Counted from the stretch's first letter, positions 1 through 8,934 are shown. The stretch is DNA of 64,000 nt from Natronoarchaeum mannanilyticum (GCF_039522665.1 NZ_BAAADV010000003.1:224087-288086), one strand, 5' to 3'. Numbers and translations: made by a program. The notes: generated from the letters alone by a model not told the origin.

Positions 1-90
1 CCCGGGACGACGATCGAGTCCGGCGACCAGGTCGCCGTGATCGTCGAAACCGAGAGCGTCGGCGACGTGAAGACGGCGCTGGCGGGCTGA
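1..90 (+). CDS. C-terminal end of a TrkA-C/RCK_C-type protein (partial)
   Basis: Frame 1 is open from the window edge to a TGA at 88-90. The 29 visible residues contain the closing strand pattern of an RCK_C (TrkA-C) domain: 'ESGDQVAVIVETESVGDV' followed by a short helix. In that family the 'GD-x-V-x-V' strand sits near the end of the ligand-binding domain, which fits a terminal position here. It is probably the end of a Trk potassium-uptake NAD-binding subunit, but with only 29 residues the host protein is an inference. The gene starts outside the window. Confidence 0.6.
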   Translation, partial: PGTTIESGDQVAVIVETESVGDVKTALAG

Positions 91-159
91 GAGAAGCCGC
101 GGCATCGACGCTTCGTTCTCCCGTCCGCCGCGTTCGAGAGCCGTGGCGCCGGCGGCGTT

Positions 160-1260
160 CTACAGGTAGTCGATCTCGATTCGCTCGCCCGTCTCCGCGG
201 ACTCGTAGACGGCCTCGGCCGCCTGCAGGTCCGCGAGCCCGTCACGGCCGTCCGGTTCGGGGCGGCGATCGGTGAGGATGTGGTTCGCAAAGTACGCGAC
301 CTCCTCGACGACGTCGTCGACCGGCGGGCCGGTGTACTCCATGCGCATGTCGCCGCACTCGACGACGATCTCCTGGGGGACGTCGCCGTAGGGCGAGTCG
401 ATCGAGATCGACCCCTCGGTGCCCACGATCTGTAACTGACTGTTCGGCTGGCCGTTGAACGTCGTCGAGCAGGAGGCGACGACGCCGTCGGGAAAGGCGA
501 GCTGGAAGGCGGCGTGCTCGTCGACCCGGTCGAACGCGGGGTCCCAGGAGTTGGTCGCGCCCTGGACCGCGACGGGATCCTCGCCCAGCAGGAATCGCGA
601 TGTGTTCAGCGGGTAGACGCCGATGTCGAGCAGGGCGCCGCCGCCGGCGACGTCGGGGTCCAGTCGCCAGTGACCTGGCCCGAAGTTGTCGAGCAGCTTC
701 GTCGAGAAGTTGCTGTGGATCTGGACCGGCCGGCCGATACAGCCCTCGCGGATGATCTCGCGCGTGCGACGCGCCGCGGGCTCGAACTGCAGGCGGTAGG
801 CCGTCATCAGCGTCACGTCCGCGTCGTCGCAGGCGTCGACCATCGCGGCGGCGTCCTCGGCGCTCGCCGCCAGCGGCTTCTCGCAGAGGACGTGCTTACC
901 GTACCGGGCCGCCGATTCGGCGTAGTCCCGGTGGAACAGGTTCGGCGTCGCGACGTAGACGGCGTCGTAGCTCTCTGTTGCCGCGCCGTCGTGGAACTCG
1001 TCGTAGCCGAGCACGGCGTCGACGCCGTACTCGTCGACGACCGGGTCGGACTCCCCGATGGAACGGCTGACCAGCACGGTCGTCTCGGTGGCCGCAACGT
1101 CCTTGATCGCCGGCAGCGCGCGGTTGCGCGCGAACCCGCCGACCCCGACGACAGCGAACCGGATCGGTCCCCCTTCGACCGACTGTTCCCAGTCCCGGCG
1201 CGTGAAATCGGCGAAGTGTCGTCCGACGTTGCCCGCGTTCTCCCTGGCTCGTTCCCCCAT
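160..1260 (-). CDS. gfo6: Gfo/Idh/MocA oxidoreductase, D-xylose 1-dehydrogenase (Gfo6)-like
   Basis: A 366-residue NAD(P)-dependent sugar dehydrogenase. The Rossmann loop (VVGVGGFARN) is near residue 37, the family EKP motif (LCEKPL) near 127, and the C-terminal half carries 'DIGVYPLNTSRFLL', a stretch I associate with haloarchaeal D-xylose 1-dehydrogenases, which make xylonolactone in the oxidative pentose pathway. I take the ATG at 1260; the frame continues 11 codons further to 1293, but that extension has unlike composition. The gene stands alone, with no xylonate dehydratase or lactonase nearby, so the exact sugar is uncertain. Glucose-fructose oxidoreductase-like activity is the alternative. 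Confidence 0.82.
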   Translation of the reverse strand: MGERARENAGNVGRHFADFTRRDWEQSVEGGPIRFAVVGVGGFARNRALPAIKDVAATETTVLVSRSIGESDPVVDEYGVDAVLGYDEFHDGAATESYDAVYVATPNLFHRDYAESAARYGKHVLCEKPLAASAEDAAAMVDACDDADVTLMTAYRLQFEPAARRTREIIREGCIGRPVQIHSNFSTKLLDNFGPGHWRLDPDVAGGGALLDIGVYPLNTSRFLLGEDPVAVQGATNSWDPAFDRVDEHAAFQLAFPDGVVASCSTTFNGQPNSQLQIVGTEGSISIDSPYGDVPQEIVVECGDMRMEYTGPPVDDVVEEVAYFANHILTDRRPEPDGRDGLADLQAAEAVYESAETGERIEIDYL

Positions 1261-1354
1261 ACCACAAACTGGGGACGCCGAGACAAAATCCATCGGGGTG
1301 GCGTGACGCCGTTCCGCGTCTTCACGACGCCGCTCTGCGTCTCCCGATACCGCG

Positions 1355-2116
1355 TCAGGGCGCCGCGAAGCACCGCTCGACGGCTCGGTTCTCGCGAATC
1401 GCGAGCAGTTCCTCGACGCCGTCGGCGTCGAACCGCATCGGCCGACGCCACCACGGTCCCCTTCCCGAGTCGCTCGACAGTTCGGTGACGAGCCGGTTCG
1501 CGTCGCTGCCGGCGTCCCGTTCGCTCAGCGGGATCGCTCGGTCGTACAGCGCCGACTCCTCGGGGTCGCCGGCGAGCAGTACGCGCGCGTCGAACGTCTC
1601 GCGGCGGACGTGGGCGTTGGCGTCGAACCACGCGCGCTCGTCGGGATCGAGCACGCGATACTCGTCGCCGGTGAGCGGATCGCGGGCCAGGCGGAACTGG
1701 CCGATGACGTACGCTCCCCACTCCGGAGCGATCCAGTCGGCGGGGGCGTCCGGCACGGGGCCGTCAGCGTCGCCATCAATCTCGACGGCCGTCGACAGCG
1801 TCGCGTAGAAAAAGACGTAGTCGCCCGCAGAGAGCTCCGAGAGCGGGCCGGCTTTCGCGGCGTAGTCGTCGCCGTAGGTGTAGCGGTCGCAGCAGGGGTA
1901 CTCGGCGAACGTCGGATCGAGGTGGACCCGCTCGTCGAGCGCCTCGGCGGGCAGGTCGACGTCCAGATCGAGGTCGGCGTACGTCGGCACCGACTCGGCG
2001 GTCGGCTCGCGCTCGGGGATCGGGACGTACCGGAACCGGCCGTCGGGGTAGATCGGCCCCCTGACGCCGGGGATGTTGGTGTTGGCACCGACGTTGACGG
2101 CGACGCCGCGGGGCAT
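1355..2116 (-). CDS. Conserved protein, possible Nmad3-type (nucleotide modification associated) domain
   Basis: A 253-residue soluble protein. It opens with 'NVGANTNIPGVRGPIYPDG' and 'YVPIPE', then 'HLDPTF' near residue 68 and a Cys pair (PCCDRY). This order resembles the Nmad3 domain that comparative genomics linked to DNA or nucleotide modification, but I recognise it only by motif layout and cannot run a profile search. No DNA modification genes are nearby. The ATG at 2116 gives a clean N-terminus that starts directly in the conserved motif. Function unknown if the Nmad3 match fails. Confidence 0.7.
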   Translation of the reverse strand: MPRGVAVNVGANTNIPGVRGPIYPDGRFRYVPIPEREPTAESVPTYADLDLDVDLPAEALDERVHLDPTFAEYPCCDRYTYGDDYAAKAGPLSELSAGDYVFFYATLSTAVEIDGDADGPVPDAPADWIAPEWGAYVIGQFRLARDPLTGDEYRVLDPDERAWFDANAHVRRETFDARVLLAGDPEESALYDRAIPLSERDAGSDANRLVTELSSDSGRGPWWRRPMRFDADGVEELLAIRENRAVERCFAAP

Positions 2117-2204
2117 ATCCGAGGGTGCGTCGCCGGACGCAAAAGGGTACGGACGGGCCGCTACGTCGGACGGACGGCGACGCCGGACTCCCGCACCCGG
2201 TCGC

Positions 2205-2534
2205 TCAGGCGCCGAGCTGCGAGACGCAGTTCCGGCAGTACGTGAACGTCGGCTCGCGCTCGTTGCGCGCGCCGCAGTGCGGGCAGACGAGCGTCTCCTC
2301 GTCGGCGTCGGGCCGCGGATCGCCCTCCGGGCTCGACTCGCCGTCGTCGGGCGATCCGGGCATCTCCCGGAGCCCGGAGCTGTTCGGGACGGCGCCGTTG
2401 GTCCGGCCGCGATCGCCCGCGCCCGAGACCGTCATCGACTGCCGGTCCCGGCCCCGGCGCAGGTAGTAGTAGATCAACAGCTGGACGAGCGCGAGGAACG
2501 CCGCGTACAGCAGGACCCACTGCCAGACGTCCAT
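2205..2534 (-). CDS. Small single-span membrane protein with C-terminal zinc ribbon
   Basis: A 109-residue protein. One hydrophobic helix spans residues 3-20 (WQWVLLYAAFLALVQLLIYYY), followed by basic residues, a polar linker and a C-terminal zinc ribbon (CPHCG at about 82, then YCRNC at about 99). The start is the ATG at 2534; a GTG seven codons upstream is possible but adds only polar residues before the helix. The layout of membrane anchor plus rubredoxin-like knuckles is common in small haloarchaeal proteins of unknown role. The ribbon should be cytoplasmic by the positive-inside rule. Confidence 0.72.
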   Translation of the reverse strand: MDVWQWVLLYAAFLALVQLLIYYYLRRGRDRQSMTVSGAGDRGRTNGAVPNSSGLREMPGSPDDGESSPEGDPRPDADEETLVCPHCGARNEREPTFTYCRNCVSQLGA

Positions 2535-2633
2535 CAGTGTGCAGTACGTTCTCACACAACTTGATTGTTCGGTGCCGAACCCTCTCCTGGGGGAGAACGG
2601 CGGCTGAGGACTGTTCCGGGAGCGACGATCGCC

Positions 2634-3560
2634 CTACTCGTCGGACGAACGAGGCGGCGCCGGCGGTTCGAGGTCGCGCTGGAACTCGTCGAACGGCTCG
2701 AAGTCTTCGGGGAGATCGCGCTCGACCCGGCGTTCGTCCTGCCGGTTGGCGTTGACGCCGTCGGCGTCCAGCGGCGTCGCGACGTCTTCCCACCCCGGCT
2801 TGATCTTGACGCTCTTGGCGGGCATCCCGACCGCGACGTGGTGGTCGGGCACGTCGCCCTGCACGACGGCCCGCGCGCCGACGACGGCGTTCTCGCCGAT
2901 CCGGCAGCCCGCCCGCACCATCGCGTCGTAGGTGACCCGCGCGTCGTCCTCGACGATCGTGTGGAAGTTCTCGACGGCGGTCTGGTCGACGAGATCGTGA
3001 TCGTGGCTGTAGAGGTGGGCGCCGTCGGAGATCGACACCCGATCGCCGATCGTCAACTTTCCGCGGTCGTCGAGGTGGACGTCGTCGTGGATCACGACGT
3101 TGTCGCCGATCTCGACGTTGTGGCCGTAGGTGACGGAGATCCCCTTGAAAAATCGGCAGTCGTCGCCGCACTCGGCGAACAGGTGATCGGCGAGCATCTG
3201 GCGGAAGCGGAGCGCGAACTCGACGTTGTCGGCCATCGGCGTCGCGTCGAACTGCCGCCAGAGCCACTGGAGGTGCTTGGACTCGCGGAACTTCTCTTCG
3301 TCCTTCTCGGCGTAGTACTCGCTCTCCAGGGTGGAGTTACACGGGTCGTACCCCTGCAGGCGGACGCGCTCGGCGGGCGAGACGTCCCCGCCGGCCTGCC
3401 AGCGCTCGTAGGCGTCCCGGTCGCCGTGCAGGTCGACGAGCACGTCCTCGACGACCGAACAGGTGTCCTCGTCCGAGGCGAGCCGCCTGTCTACCTCGTC
3501 GAGGAACTCCTCTAACCCGGCTTCGGCGTCCGCCGGGAGGCTGACGTGCCGCTTTGTCAT
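2634..3560 (-). CDS. Acyltransferase with left-handed beta-helix (hexapeptide repeat) domain
   Basis: A 308-residue protein. Residues from about 130 to 240 show the isoleucine-patch hexapeptide rhythm: 'VEIGDNVVIHDDVHLDDRGKLTIGDRVSISDGAHLYSHDH'-like steps, including a 'SHDHD' segment typical of the catalytic His loop of maltose/galactoside-type acetyltransferases, and 'AVVGARAVVQGDVPDHHVAVGMPAK' closing the helix in short steps. The N-terminal 110 residues are a family-specific helical extension and the tail is acidic and proline-rich. The acceptor substrate cannot be told from sequence, and no cell-wall or glycan cluster surrounds the gene. Confidence 0.82.
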   Translation of the reverse strand: MTKRHVSLPADAEAGLEEFLDEVDRRLASDEDTCSVVEDVLVDLHGDRDAYERWQAGGDVSPAERVRLQGYDPCNSTLESEYYAEKDEEKFRESKHLQWLWRQFDATPMADNVEFALRFRQMLADHLFAECGDDCRFFKGISVTYGHNVEIGDNVVIHDDVHLDDRGKLTIGDRVSISDGAHLYSHDHDLVDQTAVENFHTIVEDDARVTYDAMVRAGCRIGENAVVGARAVVQGDVPDHHVAVGMPAKSVKIKPGWEDVATPLDADGVNANRQDERRVERDLPEDFEPFDEFQRDLEPPAPPRSSDE

Positions 3561-3668
3561 GACGAGAGGTTGCTCGCCGCGCGTAAAATGGGTTTCCGTC
3601 GGGGCCGACTTGGCCGCGAGCGACGCCGGCGGTCGGACGGGAGGGCGACGGGCCGGAAATCGACGGGA

Positions 3669-3956
3669 TCAGCGATCGGCGAACAGGTCGTCCATCGAGG
3701 CGTCGATCGGGACGTTCTCCTCGGCCCCGTCCGCCGCGGCGACGCGCCCGGCGTCGACGTCCTCGACGAACTCGGCGAACCGTTCGGGCGTCGGGCCGGC
3801 GTCGGCGAGGGGCTCGTCGTCCGCAGTCGTACCGTCGGCGGTCGGGTCGTCGTGGAGCGCCGCGATCGCCTCGGGATCGACGGCGTCGATATCGCCGGGT
3901 TCGGCGTCGATCGAGGCGGCGCCGTCGATCGTCAGTCGCTTCCGTTCGTCGGTCAT
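3669..3956 (-). CDS. Small acidic hypothetical protein
   Basis: A 95-residue, highly acidic protein with many Ala/Asp residues and no recognisable fold or Cys/His motif. The start is fixed by a strong TATA element (TTTATTATAAA on this strand, 3976-3986) about 25 bases upstream of the ATG at 3956, as expected for a leaderless haloarchaeal mRNA. The reading frame continues upstream to 4067, but that part is AT-rich and encodes basic, hydrophobic residues unlike the rest, so I exclude it. I do not recognise the family. Confidence 0.6.
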   Translation of the reverse strand: MTDERKRLTIDGAASIDAEPGDIDAVDPEAIAALHDDPTADGTTADDEPLADAGPTPERFAEFVEDVDAGRVAAADGAEENVPIDASMDDLFADR

Positions 3957-3975
3957 GGACGGTAATTTCCATCCG

Positions 3976-3986
3976 TTTATAATAAA
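3976..3986 (-). promoter_or_regulatory. TATA element for the small acidic protein gene
   Basis: On the minus strand this reads TTTATTATAAA, the most AT-rich run in the first 8 kb. It lies about 25 bases before the ATG at 3956, so transcription would begin at or next to the start codon (leaderless mRNA). Confidence 0.6.
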
Positions 3987-4141
3987 TCTTCTCCATAATA
4001 TTTGGCGTAATAACTCCCAATCAATCCGAAACGAACACGCCCGACGGCAACCGGAACGCGTTGTCACGGGAGTAACGACACATCCGTCTTCCCGGTTGCA
4101 CTCACGGCGCCCTCAAGTGCGCTCGTGGCCTCGAAACTACA

Positions 4142-4456
4142 ATGGCACAACAGCAACTCCCCGCCGCCGAGCTCGACGACGTGCGCGACGACGAGACGCT
4201 CGAAGCGCTCGCGAACGTGCGGCGTCGGCTCGCGCTCGATTGCCTCCCCAGTCGCGGTGAGTCGGCCGCGCTCGCCGAACTGGCCCGGAGAGTCGCAGTC
4301 AGCGAAGCCGAGGGGACGACCGACGCCGTCTCGGAGGAGCGTATCGAGCGCGTGAAGCGGACGCTCTACCACGTACACCTCCCCAAGCTCGACGACGTCG
4401 GACTCGTCGCGTTCGACGCCGACGAGCGCACCGTCGAGCGGGCGGCGACCCGATGA
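4142..4456 (+). CDS. DUF7344-type winged-helix protein
   Basis: A 104-residue protein with the layout of small haloarchaeal helix-turn-helix proteins: 'DDETLEALANVRRRLAL' (helix 1), 'ALAELARRVAVSEA' (recognition-helix region, about residues 40-53), then 'VKRTLYHVHLPKLDDVGLVAFDADERTV', the wing with the family hallmark 'LYHVHLPKLDD'. It probably binds DNA as a dimer and acts as a transcription regulator, but the target is unknown. It lies 90 bp upstream of the TrmB-family gene on the same strand, so both may belong to one regulatory locus. Confidence 0.75.
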   Translation: MAQQQLPAAELDDVRDDETLEALANVRRRLALDCLPSRGESAALAELARRVAVSEAEGTTDAVSEERIERVKRTLYHVHLPKLDDVGLVAFDADERTVERAATR

Positions 4457-4547
4457 CGGGTGGAGGGAAGCCGCAACCGGATCGCACGTCGACGTAACTA
4501 ATTCGCCGGTCAGCATACCAGTGAGACGCCGTTAGGGCGGATATCGT

Positions 4548-5336
4548 ATGCCCACGGAGTCCGAAGCGGTCGAACTTCTCGAGGAACTGGGGCTGACAGA
4601 GTACGAGGCGCGCTGCTTCGTCGCGCTCTCGCGGGTCGAGAAAGCCAGCGCGAAAGAGGTCAGCGATCTCTCGGAAGTGCCTCGTTCGCGAGTGTACGAC
4701 GCGGTCGAACGCCTCCATCGACGGGGGCTGGTGGACGTCCAGCAGTCCGATCCCAGAGAGTTCCGCGCGCTCTCTCAGGAGAAGGCGTTGCAGGTGCTGC
4801 GCGACCAGCACGAGGAGACGCTCGCGAACGTCGGCACCGCGCTCGGGAATCTCGAACGCTCGGACGATCTCGAAGAGTCGGGCGCGTGGGCGATCTCCGA
4901 TCACGAACACGTGACCGACCGGATCGAGACGCTACTGGGGGACGCCGACGACGAGGCGTACCTGCTCGTCACCGACGAGAGCGCGATGGAACGGGACGTT
5001 CGGTCGACGCTGGCCGGGGCGAGCGATCGCGGCGTCGACGTGATCACCGAAGTACCCTCCGACGACGCCGAGGAACGGCTTCTGGAGGACGTCCCGGACG
5101 CGACCGTTCGGATCACCGAGCTCGCCGGGGACGCCGCGCAGATCGAATCGAAGTGGCTGAGCCGGATCGTGATGGTCGACCGACGGTCGGTGCTGCTGGG
5201 CGCGCTCACCGACGACGCGCGACCGGGTCGAACCATCGAGACGGCCATCTGGGCGAAGGGATCGAATCACGGTCTCGTCGTCGGCGTCCGACACCTGCTG
5301 ACGGCCCGGATCGAGGAACAGGGCGTGTTCGACTGA
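4548..5336 (+). CDS. TrmB family transcriptional regulator
   Basis: A 262-residue protein. The N-terminal 70 residues form the TrmB winged helix: 'LLEELGLTEYEARCFVAL' then 'SAKEVSDLSEVPRSRVYDAVERLHRRGLV', where the PRSRVYD helix is the recognition helix. A coiled-coil linker (about 80-110) leads to a PLD-like effector-binding region (about 120-255), as in sugar-sensing TrmB proteins. The gene ends about 100 bp before the aldo/keto reductase gene on the same strand, so control of that gene is plausible. The ligand is not evident from the sequence. Confidence 0.85.
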   Translation: MPTESEAVELLEELGLTEYEARCFVALSRVEKASAKEVSDLSEVPRSRVYDAVERLHRRGLVDVQQSDPREFRALSQEKALQVLRDQHEETLANVGTALGNLERSDDLEESGAWAISDHEHVTDRIETLLGDADDEAYLLVTDESAMERDVRSTLAGASDRGVDVITEVPSDDAEERLLEDVPDATVRITELAGDAAQIESKWLSRIVMVDRRSVLLGALTDDARPGRTIETAIWAKGSNHGLVVGVRHLLTARIEEQGVFD

Positions 5337-5440
5337 CCGAACACCACCCGGACGACGGCCGGGCGAGCGGGCGAACGTGTTCGCTTCGGCTGGCAGAGCA
5401 ATCCGCACGCGCTAAGTGGCCCCGCTCCCAACGATCGGGT

Positions 5441-6496
5441 ATGCACTACCGTACGCTGGGCGACACCGGCGTCGAGGTCAGCGAAGTCGGATTCGGCGCG
5501 TGGGTCGTCGGCACGGACTGGTGGGGCGACCGCTCGGAAGAGCAGGCGATCGAAATGGTTCGCCACGCCGTCGATCAGGGGATCACGTTCTTCGACACCG
5601 GCGACGTGTACGGCCACGGCGCCAGCGAGGAGATCATCGGCGAGGCCCTCGCGGATCGCCGCGAGGAGGTCACCATCGGCACGAAAGTCGGCTACGACTT
5701 CTACAACAACCCGCAGGCGGGCCACGGGGAACTCCCCAAGGAGGTCACGCCCGAGTGGATCGAGACGGCGCTCGATCGGTCGCTCGACCGGCTCGACACC
5801 GACTACGTCGATCTGCTGCAACTGCACAACGCGAACGTCGACGAGGTCGATCGGGACGTGCGGGAGAAACTGGACGAGCTCGTCGAGTCGGGACGGGTCG
5901 ACTCGATCGGCTGGGCGCTGGGCCCCTCGATCGGCTGGCTCGCCGAGGGCGAAGCCGCCGTCGAGCAGGGCTTCGACGCCGTCCAGACCGTCTTTAATCT
6001 GTTCGAGCAGGGGCCGGGCACGCACTTCCTCGACGCGGTCGAGCGGGAGGGTGCGGACACGAGCGTGCTCGCGCGCGTTCCCCACTCATCGGGACTGCTC
6101 AACGAGCAGGTCACGCCCGACACCGAACTCGGCGAGGGCGACCACCGCTCGCACCGGCCCCAGGAGTGGTACGAGACGGGCTGGGACAAGCTCGAAGCGA
6201 TCCGCTTCCTCGAAAAGGACGGCGAGCGCACGATGGCCCAGGCCGCGATCCGGTGGCTCCTGTATCACGACGCCGTCGCCTCGGTGACGCCGACGTTCCG
6301 GACGACCGACGACATCGACGCGTGGGCGGCCGCGAGCGACGTCGCGCCGCTCTCGGACGACGAGTACGAGCGCGTCCAGGAACTGCACGCGGAGAACTTC
6401 GGCGTCGCGCGGGACGACGGGATGGACAGCTACCGATCCTCGGTCGGCGGGCGCGACGTCGAGCAGGCCGGACTCCAGCCCAGCGCGGGCGACTGA
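5441..6496 (+). CDS. Aldo/keto reductase
   Basis: A 351-residue NADPH-dependent (beta/alpha)8 oxidoreductase. The catalytic tetrad can be seen: Asp and Tyr in 'FFDTGDVYGHG' (about residues 49-59), Lys in 'IGTKVGYD' (about 79-86), and His in 'LLQLHNAN' (about 126-133). The C-terminal cofactor region includes 'AAIRWLLYHDAVASVTPTF'. The ATG at 5441 begins the typical 'MHYRTLGDTGVEVSEVGFG' N-terminus. It follows the TrmB regulator gene, so a role in sugar or sugar-acid reduction is an inference. A second, distant paralogue is encoded at 45406-46383. Confidence 0.88.
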   Translation: MHYRTLGDTGVEVSEVGFGAWVVGTDWWGDRSEEQAIEMVRHAVDQGITFFDTGDVYGHGASEEIIGEALADRREEVTIGTKVGYDFYNNPQAGHGELPKEVTPEWIETALDRSLDRLDTDYVDLLQLHNANVDEVDRDVREKLDELVESGRVDSIGWALGPSIGWLAEGEAAVEQGFDAVQTVFNLFEQGPGTHFLDAVEREGADTSVLARVPHSSGLLNEQVTPDTELGEGDHRSHRPQEWYETGWDKLEAIRFLEKDGERTMAQAAIRWLLYHDAVASVTPTFRTTDDIDAWAAASDVAPLSDDEYERVQELHAENFGVARDDGMDSYRSSVGGRDVEQAGLQPSAGD

Positions 6497-6638
6497 ACCG
6501 TCGAAGCGGCAGCCTGCTCTTTCTACCAGCCGCCGAGCGTGCGATCGTTTGACAACCCCTTCGTTTCGCTTCGAAATCGCACTACTACGACGGCATCATC
6601 GGACGTAGAACTACTTTCGCTCCGGCGTCAGACGCGAG

Positions 6639-6917
6639 TCACCAGGTCTCGACGACGCCCTCGCGGACGTCCTCGGCGCACCCTCGACAGCCGGGATGGT
6701 CCGGATCGAAGCACTCGGGCCGTCCGTCGGCGTCCAGATTGACCGCGCGCCGCTCGGCGTAGCGGCGACAGACGATTCGGACTTTGCCGTCCTCGTCGCG
6801 CGGCAGCGACGCCGTGCGCTGGCCCTCGTGGTAGGCCTGTCGGGCTTCCTCGAGCTGGCGGCCCGCGCCGCGGAGCGTCTTGCTGACGAACCGCCGGACG
6901 CGGTCGCGATCACCCAC
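6639..6917 (-). CDS. DUF7091-like small haloarchaeal protein
   Basis: A 92-residue basic protein: 'RDRVRRFVSKTLRGAGRQLEEARQAY' helix, then 'KVRIVCRRYAERRAV' and a Cys-rich end 'CFDPDHPGCRGCAED' that could bind a metal. I choose the GTG at 6917 because conserved-looking sequence begins there. An ATG at 6974 would add 19 residues of different character and is the alternative start. It matches my memory of the DUF7091 family, whose function is unknown. It is transcribed away from rpa3, leaving a shared upstream region of about 270 bp. Confidence 0.68.
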   Translation of the reverse strand: MGDRDRVRRFVSKTLRGAGRQLEEARQAYHEGQRTASLPRDEDGKVRIVCRRYAERRAVNLDADGRPECFDPDHPGCRGCAEDVREGVVETW

Positions 6918-7125
6918 GGCGACCACCGGCCTCTGGCATACGAAACGGTTGCGGGCGGGCGCACTAAGGTCCATCGCAGGCGCGCGTTTGCGCGGACGAC
7001 GCCGAAGCCGATCGCCCGCGTCCCCGGGCGGCGATTCCGGTCAAATCTCCGATCCGACAGGTGCGTTAGAGTCCGTCATCCGACGCCGTACCGGTGGTTT
7101 TCACTTTCGATCCGGTCGCCACAAG

Positions 7126-7133
7126 TTTATATA
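7126..7133 (+). promoter_or_regulatory. TATA element of the rpa3-rpap3 operon
   Basis: TTTATATA is preceded by purines (ACAAG) that could act as the TFB recognition element. The ATG of rpa3 is about 60 bases downstream, so a short 5' leader of roughly 35 bases is predicted, containing a GGAG-like sequence close to the start codon. Confidence 0.65.
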
Positions 7134-7191
7134 CGAACGGGGCCAACGTTCGAGTGTCTCCCACCGAAAACAGAGCGGAGACGAGAAAGCC

Positions 7192-8130
7192 ATGAGTGAT
7201 CTTCGAGAGCACGCGGAAGACATACACGAACAGTTTTCGGACCACCTGGAGATCGACGTCGACGACGTCGAGTCGCGGCTGTCCAACCTGGTCGACGAGT
7301 ACAGAGTGCCCGTCGACGAGGCGCGCCGCAGCGTCACCAACCACTACCTCGACGAGGCGGGGTTAGAGCGCGACGCACTCGGCGGCGGTGGCGGCGACGG
7401 CAGCGAGCTGATCGCCGTCGGCGACATCGACGAGGACGAGGCGTGGCACACGGTCGAGGCGAAACTCGTCGACCTGTGGGAGCCCCGCAGCGACTCGATC
7501 GCGCAGGTGGGCCTGCTCGGCGACGAGAGCGGGACGATCAAGTTCGTCAAGTGGGCCGAGTCCGACCTCCAGGAACTGGAGGAGGGCGCGGTCTACCGCC
7601 TGGGTAACGTCGTCACCGACGAGTACGAGGGCCGGTTCTCGGTCAAGCTCAACAGCACGACGACGATCGAGGAACTCGACGAGGACATCGAGGTCGGCGA
7701 CGACGCCGAGGAGATCGAGGGCGCGCTGGTCGACATCCAGAGCGGCAGCGGCCTCATCAAGCGCTGCCCCGAGGAGGACTGCACGCGCGTTCTGCAGAAC
7801 GGCCGCTGCAACGAGCACGGCGAGGTCGAAGGCGAGTTCGACCTCCGCATCAAGGGCGTGATCGACGACGGCCTCGACGCCCACGAGGTCATCTTCAACC
7901 AGGAGGCGACCGAGGAGGTCGCCGACATCACGCTGGAGGAAGCACAGGAGATGGCGATGGACGCGCTCGACACCGAGGTCGTCGCGGACGAGATCGCCGA
8001 CGCCCTGCTGGGCAAGTACTACCGCGTCGCCGGACCGGTGTTCGGCCGCTACGTCCTCGCGGACGAGGTCGAGGAGCTCGCCGGGCCGACGGACGTCGAG
8101 GACACGCTGATCAAAGCGAGGTCGATCTAA
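7192..8130 (+). CDS. rpa3: Replication protein A (single-stranded DNA binding), Rpa3 type
   Basis: A 312-residue single-stranded DNA-binding protein of replication, repair and recombination. An N-terminal helical region (1-60) is followed by a Gly-rich linker, one OB fold (about 75-165; 'AKLVDLWEPRSDSIAQVGLLGDES' in part, then 'IKFVKW'), and a second OB region with a zinc finger 'RCPEEDCTRVLQNGRCNEHG' (about 202-220). Length and single zinc finger match haloarchaeal Rpa3 rather than the longer Rpa1. It is followed after one base by its partner gene rpap3, the classic rpa-rpap operon. Confidence 0.92.
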   Translation: MSDLREHAEDIHEQFSDHLEIDVDDVESRLSNLVDEYRVPVDEARRSVTNHYLDEAGLERDALGGGGGDGSELIAVGDIDEDEAWHTVEAKLVDLWEPRSDSIAQVGLLGDESGTIKFVKWAESDLQELEEGAVYRLGNVVTDEYEGRFSVKLNSTTTIEELDEDIEVGDDAEEIEGALVDIQSGSGLIKRCPEEDCTRVLQNGRCNEHGEVEGEFDLRIKGVIDDGLDAHEVIFNQEATEEVADITLEEAQEMAMDALDTEVVADEIADALLGKYYRVAGPVFGRYVLADEVEELAGPTDVEDTLIKARSI

Positions 8131-8131
8131 C

Positions 8132-8725
8132 ATGAGCGACGCACCGAGTCGAGAGGTCGCGCGGCGAGCGTTCGCCAGCGAGTTCAACGATTCGAGCTAC
8201 ACGTTCAAGGAGTCGGACGACGAGCGAGCGCCCGTCTACGCGCTGTTGCCGACCGGGGAGCGCGCGAACCGCGTGTTCTTCGTCGGCACGCTCACCGAGA
8301 AGGAAGATATCGGCGACGACAACGAGTACTGGCGCGGCCGGATCGTCGACCCGACGGGGACGTTCTTCGTCTACGCCGGCCAGTACCAGCCCGACGCCGC
8401 CGCGATGCTGCGGGACCTGGAACCGCCCGCCTACGTCTCGGTCGTCGGCAAGCCCCGCACCTACGAGACCGACGAGGGCGACGTGAACGTCTCCGTGCGA
8501 CCGGAGTCGATCACCGTCGTCGACGCCGACGTGCGGGACCGTTGGGTCGTCGAGACCGCCCAGCGCACGCTCGACCGGATCGAGAGCTTCGACCCCGAGG
8601 CCGACGAGTACGCCGCGATGGCCGACGAGCATTACGAGATGGCGATCGAGAACTACCGCCGCGAGGTCGTCACCGCCTTAGAGGACCTCGAAGACGAGCA
8701 GGAAGCCGCCGCCGATCCGACCTAA
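8132..8725 (+). CDS. rpap3: RPA-associated protein (Rpap3, COG3390)
   Basis: A 197-residue protein encoded immediately downstream of rpa3. It has one OB-fold-like core: 'NRVFFVGTLTEKEDI', 'YWRGRIVDPTGTFFVYAGQY' and 'PAYVSVVGKPRTY' between residues 45 and 115. An acidic helical C-terminus follows. RPAP proteins form a complex with their cognate RPA in Haloferax (established for the family). The start is the ATG one base after the rpa3 stop, so the two genes are probably translated from one mRNA. A T-rich terminator follows at 8757. Confidence 0.92.
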   Translation: MSDAPSREVARRAFASEFNDSSYTFKESDDERAPVYALLPTGERANRVFFVGTLTEKEDIGDDNEYWRGRIVDPTGTFFVYAGQYQPDAAAMLRDLEPPAYVSVVGKPRTYETDEGDVNVSVRPESITVVDADVRDRWVVETAQRTLDRIESFDPEADEYAAMADEHYEMAIENYRREVVTALEDLEDEQEAAADPT

Positions 8726-8756
8726 CACGGTCGGATTGCGGCAGTTCCCGTTCGCC

Positions 8757-8768
8757 GTTTTTTGTTGT
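8757..8768 (+). terminator. T-rich terminator after rpap3
   Basis: The run GTTTTTTGTTGT starts 31 bases after the rpap3 stop. Archaeal RNA polymerase terminates at such U-rich runs without needing a hairpin. It is the only long T run near the operon end. Confidence 0.55.
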
Positions 8769-8857
8769 CTGGTTCGACGAGAGGATGCCTGATTGGTGTG
8801 ATCTTCCGGTAGCTCCGCTCCTGGCGGTCCCTACGTCTACGGCCAACGAGAACTTCT

Positions 8858-8934
8858 CGAAAGCCCTCGGCCCGCTCCTAGCATCGGTGATAGCAGGGAC
8901 TGGTTGGACCACCACGAAAGCCCTCGGCCCGCTC
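8858..8934 (+). repeat. 20-bp perfect direct repeat pair
   Basis: The sequence CGAAAGCCCTCGGCCCGCTC occurs at 8858-8877 and again at 8915-8934, with the second copy starting 57 bp after the first. The second copy runs directly into the 16-bp stem at 8935. Confidence 0.85.
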